Counted from the stretch's first letter, positions 9,606-20,185 are shown. The stretch is DNA of 64,000 bases from Prorocentrum cordatum (GCA_963575745.1 CAUYUJ010009557.1:1-64000), one strand, 5' to 3'. Notes: generated from the sequence alone by a model not told the origin. Translations and numbers: made by a program.

Positions 9606-10442
9606 CATGAAGACCACGCGGTTGGCGTTCAGGAGCGCCAGCGCAGCGAAAAGCCCTGGCAGAGTGACCTGCTGCTGGCCCTGCCGGGCCACCACCAGCA
9701 CTGCGAGGAGGCTGAGGTGGACGAGGCAATACGTGAACGAGCCGTTCAGCGCGCGGAGGAGCAGGACCCGGCGCTGGCGCGCGAGCTCCACGCCTCTCTC
9801 GCCACAGATGCGCTCGCTCAGTACGCCCTCCAGCCCCATCATCTTGATGCTCCGGATGTTCTCCAGGAGCTCCTGCGTGGCGGCCAGGCGCCGATCCGAG
9901 GCCGCCTGCATGTCCCTTCGCGCAGACACCAGCCAGCCCATGAACACGCGCTGCACCAGGGTGCCGCCCACCAGCACCGCGCAGCCGCCGAGCCCCGCAG
10001 GCCCGAGCACGAGCACGAGGAGCAGCAGGCACGCCGTGACCATCAGAAAGTCAATCCACAGGAAGAGGCCGTAGTGGCAAAGGATGTACGCCCGCTCGCA
10101 GTCCACGCTGACGAGCGTCGAGCAGAAACTGCTGAGAGCGTGGGACCCGATCCTGGCGCAGGTGCCCCCGCCGAGCCGCAGGACCTGGTGGTACACGGCG
10201 CAGGCCAGGGCGCTGCGGACCTCCACGCCGAGCGCGGAGTGGAGCCGGTGGACGCAGGCGATCACGAGGCCGGTGCAGGCGATGCAGGCGGAGGAGGCGG
10301 CCACAAAGGCCCAGCCCCTCAGTTCGTCGCCCTCCCGCAGGAGGCACTCGAGGACCTGCCCCATCAGCAGGGGCGGCAGCTCCATGAGCAGCGTGCCCGC
10401 GGCGCCCGCCAGCGCGGCCCAGGCGAGCGCCCGCGCCCATGC
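9606..10442 (-). CDS. ABCC transporter, first transmembrane domain exon (exon 2)
   Basis: This 837-bp exon (279 codons, phase 0 at both ends) starts AWARALAWAA after a CCTCCCAG acceptor and ends NRVVFM. It encodes about six hydrophobic segments, for example ALAWAALAGAAGTLL, SACIACTGLVIAC, FLMVTACLLLLVLVL, CAVLVGGTLV, LSLLAVLVVA and GLFAALALLN. The intracellular-loop motif ATQELLENIRSIKMMGLE is typical of ABCC TMD1, where it reads E-L--IR-IK-Y-WE. Together this is one full six-helix TMD1. The donor at 9605 reads GTCATCCC, and the next exon at 5356 starts with the same GTCATCCC. The joined protein reads NRVVFM-VIPFELAALSEG, a normal TMD1 end running into the coupling region. The 4.25-kb intron that follows carries minisatellites and other repeats. 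Confidence 0.85.
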
Positions 10443-10478
10443 CTGGGAGGACGACGTAAACGCATTGGACCACAGGAC

Positions 10479-10615
10479 CTCTCGGAGATCCGCGCGGATG
10501 TCTTGGATCGGCACTGGACTCCCCTCTCTGGCGCGCGGAGCGCGCCAGGGGCGGCCAGGGGCGGCGCCTCCAGGGCCCAGCGCAGATCCAAGGAGTCCAG
10601 CGCGGACCTCCGACA
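10479..10615. mobile_element. MITE-like element family 2, copy 1
   Basis: The left end CTCGGAGATCCGCGCGGATG, then TCTTGGATC, is matched inverted by the right end GATCCAAGGAGTCC, then AGCGCGGACCTCCGAC. The centre is CGCGCGGAGCGCGCC. A second copy with the same ends and centre lies at 54139-54262. It sits only 37 bp upstream of the ABCC exon 2 acceptor. Confidence 0.65.
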
Positions 10616-10637
10616 GTTGATTTGCTAGCCTGGAACA

Positions 10638-10763
10638 TATCCCTATCCCTAAGCTGGGCATCGCCTCATCACAATGCCAATCTTAGGGATTCCCTTAGTT
10701 TTTCAGGGCGCATCCCTAAGATTGTCATCGCCTTTTGGCGTGTCAATCTTAGGGATAGGGATA
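10638..10763. repeat. Inverted-repeat element, TATCCCTATCCCTAAG ends
   Basis: TATCCCTATCCCTAAG at 10638-10653 is perfectly inverted at 10748-10763. Inside, AATCTTAGGGAT and ATCCCTAAGATTG form a second inverted pair. About 126 bp, foldback-like, in the ABCC exon 1-2 intron. Confidence 0.7.
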
Positions 10764-10980
10764 AGTTCGAGCCTGGTGATTTATGTGCATGCGGCATGGT
10801 TCTTCTTAGACTTCCAACGAGAGCGCTCTCGGCAGCGAGCGGCGCTTCGCGCCCGCAGGCGCCGACCAACACCGCCAGAGCCTGGCGGCGACCCGGGCGC
10901 CCTGCGCCGGGCGAGGCACTGGCCACACGTCCTGCTAGCGCGGGAGGATCGGGGTCCACCAAAGGGGGAGGGGACCCTGA

Positions 10981-11147
10981 GGGGGGGGGGGGGTTCGTTC
11001 CGTGGTGCATCGAATTTCCGAAAACCATGCCCCCCCGCGCGCCCCGATTGTCGACGCCTCTCGCGTTCCGGCGGCGCCTGGAGACCTCGTTTTGCATAGT
11101 TTTTCTGCGCTTCGATGCGCCAACGTACCGAACTCCCCCCCCCCCCA
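10981..11147. mobile_element. MITE-like element with G-run/C-run ends
   Basis: Left end: a run of G, then TTCGTTCCGTGGTGCATCGA. Right end inverted: a run of G, then AGTTCGGTACGTTGGCGCAT and CGAA. The next inner bases (AAAACCATGC and inverted AAAACTATGC) also pair. About 165 bp, single copy in this window, in the ABCC exon 1-2 intron. Confidence 0.6.
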
Positions 11148-11313
11148 TTGGCACCCCCCTCCCCTTCGCGAGGCTCCGAGAGGAGAGACTCCTCATCCTG
11201 AGCCAGGGCTTGAAGGTCCCAAGGCCCAGGGGAAGCCCCCCGGAGGCCGAGGACGACGAGCAAAACTCCAGGGGCCCGTCCCGCAGGACCCGCTTCTTTC
11301 TTTGCCGGGCATC

Positions 11314-11451
11314 CTGGTCGGACAGCGGGCGGCGCTGGCCGAGCCGCAGCAGGGGCCAGAGCCAGATCAGCAGCCACCGCGACGCGGCGCCCGCCTCCTC
11401 CAGCGGGTGCTGCTGCGAGGCGAACGCCTCCGGCGGAGAGGCAGCGCCCAT
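11314..11451 (-). CDS. ABCC transporter, N-terminal exon (exon 1)
   Basis: First recognisable exon of a minus-strand ABC subfamily C (MRP-type) exporter. The 46 codons from the ATG at 11451 contain HPLEEAG followed by SRW, then WPLLRLGQRRPLSDQ. This is the cytosolic N-terminal signature of ABCC proteins, in which NP-EAG...SRL-F-W-PLL-LG-RRPL precedes the first transmembrane domain. A possible acceptor or trans-splicing AG lies just upstream in an ATTCCAG context. The 3' boundary is uncertain: a GA donor after SDQ (11313) would match other junctions in this gene, but 30-60 residues normally found before the first membrane helix are not accounted for. A small exon between 11.3 and 10.44 kb was probably missed. 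ABCC proteins are ATP-driven efflux pumps of conjugates, drugs or anions in the plasma or vacuolar membrane; the substrate cannot be told here. Confidence 0.62.
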
Positions 11452-12519
11452 CGCCCAAATGGGGCCCCCACCTGGAATATCCCGGCGGCCCGCGGGGCGG
11501 CGACTGGCGTTGGCCCAAAGAGCTACGCGCAGACACTCACATAGACACGCAAACACCCACACTGACGCGCAAACGCAAATCTGCACGACCCTGTCGGCGT
11601 GCACGAGAGGCTGTTTAGTTTGATTCGTCGTCGTCGTCGTCGTCGCCGCTCCCCGATTCTCCCTGGGCAGTCCTCCTTGAGCGCGACAGCCGAAGCAAAA
11701 CAGCCCAAGCGAAATTGGGCAACATCGTAACTGCTACGATTGGAAACCCCTTCCCTTCCTCCCTTCCCCGGCGAGGGGGAGTCCCGGAGGGGGGGGGCCC
11801 TTCCCTCCCTTTCATCCCTCCCTCCCTTTCATCCCCTTCATCCCTTCCCCGACCCGGGGAGGGGTCCTGGGGGGTCGTCCCTGGGGGTGGTCCAGGGTCG
11901 AGGCCCCCAGGCGCCCCCAGGGAGCCAGCAGGAAGCCCCAGAGTGCTCCCAACAGGCTGCCAGGACACCCCCACCACTTGGCACCGGAGGCTCACAAGAG
12001 CGCCCCAGAGAGACTTCAGGAAGCATCGGGGCCCTCATCCGTCAGCGCGCCAACCCAAGCAACAGTGCCACAACGAAATTGAGCAACGTCGCGGTTGAGC
12101 AGTAAGGGAGCACCTTCGCATCCCTTCCCCGCCTGGGAAGGAATCGTGCGACACTTAGTTGGTGTGATTCGGTCAGTGGGTTTTTTTTTCGTGACGTAAC
12201 CAACCGAACGCAATGTAAACGACATGCAAGAAGTGGGAACTACGTCCCACGTCGACGTCATCACACGGCAACGTTTTGTCCGCCGGCCCCCTTGTGGGGC
12301 CACCAGGCTGTAGGCCGAAGTTTCCCAGCTTCCTGTGCCAGTTGCAGCTTCCCGTCTCCAGTATTACCGTTCTGCTTTTTGTTGCTTACTGATACAGCTT
12401 TGCTTCTTGTTGTTTAATGTTCCTGGTTGATGGACCGCGCGACGGGGGGGGGGCAAAACAAACATGAATTTTTACCACGCCCTGAACGTGTTGTTTGACT
12501 TGCTGGGGTGGCTAAGAAT

Positions 12520-13215
12520 TAACACCTCTCACGCAGATCGGAGGGGGCAGGGTCCAAAAACAGATTTACCACATTCCTGAATCCGGCGACGCCCCTTATG
12601 CAGATCGGCGGGGTCAGGGTCCAAAAAACATGAGGGATTTGCTACATTGTTGCAATGTGCTAGCACCCCTCACGCAGATCGGCGGGGTGAGGGTCTAAAA
12701 ACACATTGAATTTGCAACATGTCGGATCTTCGGTGGCACCTCTCATGCAAATCGGCGGGGTGAGGGTCCAAAAACATATTAGATTTGCAGCATGTCGTAC
12801 ATTCGTTGGCACCCTTCACGCAAATCGGCGGGGGCAGGGTGCAAAAACACATGGGATTTGCAACATTTCAAAACATCCGGCGGCGCCTCTCACGAAGATC
12901 GGCGGGGCCAGGGTCCCAAAGCACAATGGATTTGTAACATTTTTGACATTCCAATGGATTTGCCACATCTCTAAAATTGGCGGGCACCCCTCACGCAAAT
13001 CGGCGGGGTCAGGGCCCACAAACATATGGGATTTGCCACATTTCTGACAGTCGGTGGCGCCCCTCACGCATATCGGCGGGGTGAGGGTCTAAAAACACTT
13101 GGGATTTGCCCCATTTCTGACATTCGGTGGCGCCCCTCACGCAGAGCGGCGGGGTCAAGGTCCAAAGACATAAAAAATTGTCGTTTTTTTTGATATTCGG
13201 TGGCGCCCTCACGCC
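12520..13215. repeat. About 73-bp minisatellite, 9-10 copies
   Basis: The unit contains CACCCCTCACGCAGATCGGC, GGGGTCAGGGTCCAAAAACA, TGGGATTTGCCACATTTCTG and ACATTCGGTGGC. ATCGGCGGGG recurs near 12536, 12603, 12678, 12751, 12825, 12898, 13000, 13073 and 13147. Repeated peptide-like frames on both strands are by-products; I see no gene. Confidence 0.9.
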
Positions 13216-13969
13216 GCCGGCCCATCTCAAGCTGGGACCAGGGCGTCAACCGTCTAAAAAAAATAATCTTGGGCCCGAGCCCTTTCCTGGAAAGACCAGT
13301 TGGCCCGCGCCACTTCTGGGAAACAGAATTCCGCTGTTCAGTCGGGTCGCGGAGCGGCGCCCGCCAAATTGAAACGCGACGCGGCGCCGGTGACTGGCGC
13401 CGACGCCCAGCCGCCAGCGAGAAGGGTGCTGGAGCGGCACAGACTGGGGGGGCGGGGGGGGGAGCGGGAAGCCAGGGCGGCAGAGGCACGAGCCGTGGGC
13501 GCCGCCACCGCCGCGGTGTTTCCTCGCTTCGCAGTCGAGCGGAAACCCCGCCGCCGCGATGGAAGCGGTCCCTGACGGAAGCGGGCCCAGAACCCTGGAG
13601 TTCCCGCCGGGACTACACCGGTCGATTTTCGGCTGCCTCGGGGCCCGCCGGGGGCCTGTGGGCCCGAAGGCGGGAAAATAATCGACCCACGAACCCGGAA
13701 AGGAATCTAGAAATGTGAAGCATGGCGACGTCGTCGAAACACTTGATTGGGCGACGGGCAATGGCAATGCTGGATGTATCGATGTTGATGTACCGTGCCA
13801 AGGGCTGTGCTGTACGGTGCCGTGTTGAGTTGTGATGTGCCATGCCGCGACTGTGCTCTATAGCGTTGTGGATCGAGTCCTCCTTTGCATCCGCGTCCTG
13901 ACCGAACCGATCTGGATCTTGAGCTCGACCTGCCTGAGCAGATTTTAGCTGCCCCAACTAATTGACAGG

Positions 13970-14600
13970 GGGACCTGCCAGGGGGGCGCGCCGCGGAACG
14001 TCCCAAAGGACGCGCCAGGGGACGTGCCGTAGGGACGCACCGCGGAACGTGCCTTGGGGACGCGCTGCGGAACGTGCCAGTGGACGTGCCGTTGGTTGTG
14101 CCAGGGGACGCGCCGCGCAACTTGCCAGGGGGACTCGCCACGGGACGCGCCGGGGAACGTACCAGGGAACGTGCCAAGCGACGCGCCAAGGCGTTAGGGA
14201 ACGTGCCACGGGACGCCCCTGACCCAGGGCCACGATCCCTCGTACGTTACACTGCGTCCGCGCTCCCAGGGCCATGATCAAACGTAATGTATGCATCGTC
14301 CGCTCTCCCTGGGCCACGACCCCTTGTAAACTATGTTGCGTCCGCTCTCCTGGGGCCACGATCCCTCGTAAACTACGCACGTCCCCAATAAACTACGCTG
14401 TGTCCGTCCCCTCTGGGCCACGATCCCTGGTAAACTACGCTGCGTCCGCGCTCCCAAGGCCACGATCCACCGTAAATGAACCTGCGCCCGCGCTTCCCAA
14501 GCCACGATCCCTTGTAAATGATGTTGCGTCCACTCTCCCTGGGCCACGACCCCTCGTAACCTACACTGCGTCCGCGCTCCCAAGGCCGCGCTCCCGAAAA
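13970..14600. repeat. Composite satellite block 1: 22-bp-like and 43-bp units
   Basis: From about 13970 to 14220, short units of the type GGGACGCGCCGCGGAACGTG are repeated with variation. From about 14220 to 14600, about 43-bp units of the type GGGCCACGATCCCTCGTAAA, then CTACGCTGCGTCCGCGCTCC, take over. The same two families occur in the same order at 31010-31865. Confidence 0.85.
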
Positions 14601-14603
14601 CAA

Positions 14604-15215
14604 TCATGTTAGATACCCCCCTGGGTGGCCTGGACACGTAAAAACACGTGGGACCAGCTCCGGGCAACCATGTTAGATACCCCACTGGGTGGCCTGGACA
14701 CGGTAAAACACGTGGACCTTGCTCTGGACAGTCGTGTTAGATACCCCCGTGAGTAGCCTGGACACGTAAAACACGTGGTCCTTACTCGGGACAGCCATGC
14801 CAGATACCCCCGTGGGAGGACTGGACATGTAAAAACACATGGTACCAGCTCTCGGCAACCATTTTAGATACACCCCTGGGTGGCCTGGACAGGGTAAAAC
14901 ACGTGAACCTTGCTCTGGACAGTCATGTTAGATACCCCCGTGGGTAGCCTGGACACGTAAAACACGTGGTACCAGCTCGGGACAACCATGTCCGATACAC
15001 CCCCGGGTGGCTTGGACACGTGAAAACACGCGGTCCTTGCTCGGGACAATCTCATGTCAGATACCCCCTGGGTGGTTTGGACACGTAGAAACACCTGGTG
15101 CCAGCTCGGGACAACCATGTTAGACATCCCCCTGGCCGGCCCGGACATGTAAGAATACGTAGTTCCAGCTCGGGACAACCATGTTGGATACCCCCCTGAC
15201 TGACCTGGGCCCTCG
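14604..15215. repeat. 64-bp satellite, about 10 copies
   Basis: The unit reads CATGTTAGATACCCCCCTGG, GTGGCCTGGACACGTAAAAA, CACGTGGTACCAGCTCGGGA and CAAC. CATGTTAGAT starts near 14605, 14669, 14733, 14796, 14860, 14924, 14988, 15053, 15117 and 15180, a very regular 64-bp period. A shorter array of the same family lies at 31866-32130. Confidence 0.9.
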
Positions 15216-15229
15216 TGGGGCCTCCTGGA

Positions 15230-15500
15230 CAGGGCCAATACATAGGGACACGCGTAAAAAGCACACGGATTCGTGCCTCTGACCCAACTGTGTCCCGCAC
15301 CCTGTGAGTTATCGATCGGGATTTCAAAAACCAGGCTCGCTAGGAACATCCTCGAAATCAAATTCCGTCGGCCCTCTTTGACCTCTACTTTTATCTCAGT
15401 ATGATTCCGCCAGCCCACCTCAAATCGGGGCCAGGAGGGACAAAACACTCAAAGAGAACCCTGGGCCTTTGCCCTTTCCAACAAAAACCTGCCACCACTT
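15230..15500. repeat. Right flank of satellite block 1, recurs at 32140-32385
   Basis: CGCACCCTGTGAGTTAT, CGGGATTTCAAA, GGCCCTCTTTGAC, ATTCCGCCAGCCCACCTC and AGAGAACCCTGGGCC occur here in the same order as at 32140-32385. A diverged copy of the last part (GCCCATCTCAAGCTGGGACC, then CTTGGGCCCGAGCCCTTTCC) also lies left of the block at 13218-13305. The block may therefore be a mobile or amplified unit with repeated ends. Confidence 0.6.
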
Positions 15501-15844
15501 CCCGCAGGACACGCGTCCACCGCGGCACCCCGCAGCGAGTCCAAAAAGGCGAGCCAGCCAAGCGCAGAGCGAAGCTCGGCGTGCTCGAAAGGGGCGTGGG
15601 AAAAATTGGCATGACGTCTACAAACAAATGATGTCCGACACCGACAGCGGCCGCTGCTGGGCAAGGGACTCGTTGCATCGAACTGTTAACATCCGCGGGG
15701 ACACCCACAAAATGCAAAACAATTGTCGGTGTTCGTCCCCGCGCATTCCGTGCCCGTTTACTACGCGCCGGAAAGCTGCCTTGGCCTGGTCAAAGCCAGG
15801 GAGTTGCCGGCTGGCTCGTTGGCCCGCTGGCGCGGCGGGCCAGA

Positions 15845-16058
15845 GGAGTGGTGGCGAGCTTTATCACGACATAGAATACATGAAAGCTATGTTTCTGATT
15901 CCCCCTGCTTTTCTATGTTTTGGTGTTCTGAGGGCTGGGGAGGCCTGGGGGGAGTGGTGGCGAGCTTTGTCACAACATAGAAAACATGAAAGCTATGTTT
16001 TCGATTCCCTTTGCTTTTCTATGTTTTGGTGTTCTGAGGGCTGGGGAGGCCCTGGGAG
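15845..16058. repeat. Two-copy 107-bp tandem duplication
   Basis: GAGTGGTGGCGAGCTTT...ACATAGAA-ACATGAAAGCTATG...TTTTCTATGTTTTGGTGTTC...GGCTGGGGAGGCC occurs at 15845 and again at 15952. Within each copy, ACATAGAA and TTCTATGTT are inverted relative to each other. Confidence 0.85.
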
Positions 16059-16349
16059 GGGGGGGGGGGGGCGCAAGGCCAGTCAAAATCCCCCCCCCCT
16101 GAAGGTCCCAGGGCCGAGGAAGACCTCCCAGAGGCCTCTACGAGGCCTGCAGGCGTACCGCCAGCGCCAGGAATTTTAGGAGGCTCCCAGACGGCTCCAA
16201 TTACAGCCAAAACTTCGTGGGGGTTCTTGGGCACCTCTTGGGGGCCTCGTGTAGACATCGTGGGGGTCGTTGTCAAGGGTTGGCGGCACCAGCCGTGAGG
16301 CCTTAGCGATGCAGGCACCCACACACGCAGCAAGACCCCCTCCCCCCCC

Positions 16350-17730
16350 CCAACACTCACATACACACGCACACACACACGCACACACACACGCGCACAC
16401 ACACGCACACACACATACTCACAATCACACAGACACAGACACACACACACACACACCACACACAACACACACAACACACACACACACGCACACACACAGA
16501 CACACACACACACGCACACACACACACGCACACACACACGCAAGACACCCACACACAATTACGCACACACAAACAAACACACACACAGACAGGCAGACGC
16601 ACACACAGCCACACACACACACACACGACACACAGACACACAGACACACAGACACACAGACACACAGACACACCCACACACACACACGCACACACACACA
16701 CACACTCACACAGACACACACACACATGCACACCACACACACACAACACACACAACACACACACGCACACACACGCACACACACACACACACACGCATGA
16801 CACCCACACACAAGCACGCACACACAAACAAACACACACACATACAGACAGACAGACACACACAGCCACACACACACACGACACACAGACACACAGACAC
16901 ACAGACACACAGACACAGAGGCATGCAGGCACACGGACACACAGACACGAAGACAAACAGACACACAGACAAACAGACGCACAGACACACGCACACACGA
17001 CACACACAGACACAGAGACACACAGACACACAGGCACGCGCACGCGCACGCACCCCCCCCCCCACCTCCTCCCCACACACCCACACCCCCACACCCCTCC
17101 ACCCCCACACACCCACACCCCTACACCCCCACACCCCCACGCCCCTACACCCCCACACACAGACACACAGACACACAGACACACAGACACACAGACACAC
17201 AGACACACAGACACACAGACACACAGACACACAGACGCACAGACGCACAGACGCACAGACGCACAGACACACAGACACACAGACACACAGACACAGACAC
17301 ACACAGACACACACACAGACACACACACAGACACACAGACACACAGACACACAGACACACAGACACACAGACACACAGACACACAGACACACACATACAC
17401 ACACACACGCGCATACGCACACGCACACGCGCACGCGCACTCGCACGCGCACGCGCACGCGCACTCGCACGCACACCACACACACGCACATGCTCACGGA
17501 CACGCACGCATACACGCATGCACATACACATGCACACACATGCACACACACACATATACACCGCTTCACCCAAACACACACACGACACACACGACACACA
17601 CACAACACAACACAACACAACACAACACAAGACAAGACAAGACAAGACAAGACAAGACAAGACAAGACAAGACAAGACAAGACAAGACAACACACTAAAC
17701 CAAACCAAGCCAAAACACAACACATCACAG
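16350..17730. repeat. CA-type microsatellite array, about 1.4 kb
   Basis: Imperfect CA repeats with 8-bp higher-order units (CAGACACA) between about 17155 and 17390, CACACGCG-rich segments, and an AAGAC pentamer run at about 17630-17690. All frames over it (poly-Thr/His on plus, poly-Cys/Val on minus) are artefacts. Confidence 0.95.
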
Positions 17731-17734
17731 ACAG

Positions 17735-18990
17735 CACACACAATATACACACTCACTCACTCACCCACTCACACTCGCACTCACACCTCACACTCACACT
17801 CACACTCATTCTCGCACTCGCACTCGCACAAATACGCACCCAAACTGGCTCAACACCTGAAGTGCCAGCCCACGCGCGAGGCGGCCACGGGCGGCGGCAG
17901 GCCGAAAACAGGAAGCGTCCGCCAGCTATACCGACGACACAAACGAGCACCACTACGGAGCAAGCACCGCTCTGGGAACCACTCAGGCGCCGACACGGCA
18001 CGGACGACGGCCACGACCGCGACGGCGGCACCGCTGCCAACGACGGCGGCGGCGAGGGCGCCCGACGACGGCGGCGAGGCCGCTGCACTGCGGCCGCTCC
18101 TACCACCTGCTGGCGCCTCGGCCGCTCCCTCTGCCGCCGCGCCCCGGCGCCTCTTGGACGAGGGGGGGAGGAGGGCTGGCGCGCTGACGCGCGCTGCCCT
18201 GCGATGCCCCTCACCACATCTTTCCTGGGGGGGGGCGGGAGAGGAGGATGGGGCGGGGGAAGAGGTGCGGGGGGGGGGGCGGGGGATGTGGAAGGAGGAG
18301 GGGACGGTGGCTGAAGGTGAGGAGATGAGGAGAGGGGATGGGCATCGTGGGCCTCTGAGCCACATTCTCCTCGGAGACGATTCCGCGGATGTCTTGTGGT
18401 GGCCCAAACTGTTGCTATGAGGGTCTCGCAACCTCTGGAATGTTGCTGATGGTGGCGCCGCGGGCGGCCCATCAACGTCCTCATTCGACAGCGTTGAGAC
18501 CGCATGACAAGTGCGCTGCGCAGTGCATTTCAACCAGAAACCCGCCACTGCGAGCCCGGGAACGTTGAGGCGTGGCAGAATGCCAAGAGCTGCCGGGAGG
18601 GGTTTCCGTCCGCCCTCCACACACTCAGCCGATTGCACTGGCCTCCCTCTCCCAAGGGTTCCTGGGCGCCCAACGCCTCCCGAGCGTTCTCCAAGGCACT
18701 CCAAAGCTTCGAATACGGTTACGGACGGCCACCAAAGGAGCCAAGCTGGCTAAACATTGCCTAAACCCGCACCCAAGCGTCCCGAAGAGGCGCCCGAATG
18801 ACTCCCAAGAAACTTCCAAACGGCCCCAGTACACTCCCAATACGCTCTCCAGGAGGCCCTCGGGAGGCCAAAAGACAATGCTGTTCTTCCCCAAGGATCT
18901 CCAGCGTGTTTCGCTTCCACGCTCTTCGGTCAACACGCTCTTCGGTCAAACATCGGCCCACTTGCGGTCTTCGAACAGTTACATGCATTA
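17735..18990. other. No recognisable gene
   Basis: GC-rich sequence with arginine/alanine-rich shadow frames, followed by A-rich fragments with degenerate CCCAAGA motifs. I see no domain, splice-consistent exon or RNA gene. Confidence 0.4.
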
Positions 18991-19002
18991 CACCAGAGAC
19001 AA

Positions 19003-19213
19003 ACCCCAATCAATGGTTGGTTTTCGCTGAGGAGATCGACCGGGATCTCGGGAGCCCGGGAACCCAAAACCCACCGAAATCGGCCCGGAACCAATGACAA
19101 GGAACCCGGGAACCCGGAACCGGGAACCCAGCCTGCTACCAAGATCGGCGGGAAACTGTCGCCAAATCTGTCAACTTCCACTAGGACCCCTTCAGTGCAA
19201 GCACTGATTGGGG
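19003..19213 (+). mobile_element. MITE-like element family 3, copy 1
   Basis: Ends CCCCAATCAATGG and, inverted, CACTGATTGGGG. Inside are GATCGACCGGGATCTCGGGA, CCACCGAAATCGGCCCGGAA, AGGAACCCGGGAACCCGG and ACCCCTTCAGTGCAAGC. An inverted second copy occupies 51668-51872 with the same order of blocks. Confidence 0.7.
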
Positions 19214-20012
19214 AACGTTGGGAGCCCCCCAAAAGGCCCGCCCCGACCAGATGGCCCAGGACGGCTCCAAGAGAGCCCCAACAGGGCCTCCTCGTGGACC
19301 CTGGACGGCCTGAGCGGGCACGCGGCCCCGCCACGGCCCCGAGAGAACCCCCCCCCCAAACGGCCAATCGGGGCCCCAGAGCAGCCCGCGGCCCAGGACG
19401 GCCACAAGGGATCCGCAAGACTGGCTACAGGCGCCCAAGACATCCCCCACGACGGCCCGGATGAGCCCCACGAGAGCTCCTCCAGAAGCCGATGCGAGGG
19501 GTGCAAAAGTGACGGCCCTGGGGGCGGTAATCGAAGGACCGCCACACGCAGAATGCCTCACTGGCGCGGTGTCGGACTTGTCGCAGGCAGGCGGGCATGA
19601 CTTCAGGGGCAGAGGTGAAGAGGGGCGCGGCGGCCACTCGCGAATGGGAACGGGGCGACCCCCTGTTGCAGGCGCAGCAGGGGCTCCCTGTCGGACAAAC
19701 AGAAGAAGCCCTGCAAGGGAGGCAGGGGGGGCGCACTGGAGGGGCGGGGGAAGGGGAGACCAGTATTGTCTGTGACTCAGTGGAGCTTCCTGTCCCACGA
19801 TTGGGTTTTCTTAGATCCCCCCTGGGGCTTTCCGGAACTGTATTCCGATGGGCTTCGTGTGGCCGGGTTCTTGCGTTCAATTTTCAAGGCGATGCAAGAC
19901 ATCATAATGTCGATACAGAAACCACGTGGTGCTCGTATCGCTGACACTTTGAATTGCGTATCCCCTCAAAACCTATTTCAGCCTTTCCGTGTCCGCCACC
20001 ATGTGTGGATCA

Positions 20013-20185
20013 AGCGGCCCAAGGACACACAAAGAAATAACACAGATAAACTGATTCTCCATATTTTCCCATATTTTATGGGTTTCTGTCTTCCCCCCCA
20101 CCTCCCATATTTTCCGGATGTTTTCCTGGGGATCGACGATAAATTGTGTCTGTGTGTTTTTTCCCCTCCTGTGTGGAGACGCCAT
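20013..20185 (+). repeat. Dispersed repeat family 4, copy 1
   Basis: Blocks GGACACACAAAGAAATAACA, TTTTCCCATATTTTATGGGT, TTCTGTCTTCCCCCC, GGGGATCGACGATAAATTGT and GTCTGTGTGTTTT recur in the same order at 30285-30450. No function visible. Confidence 0.75.

Noticed and set aside
16270-18314. Very long open frames over the CA arrays (poly-Thr/His on plus, poly-Cys/Val on minus)
   Set aside because: They are translations of CA/CG microsatellites; several frames stay open at once and no domain is present.
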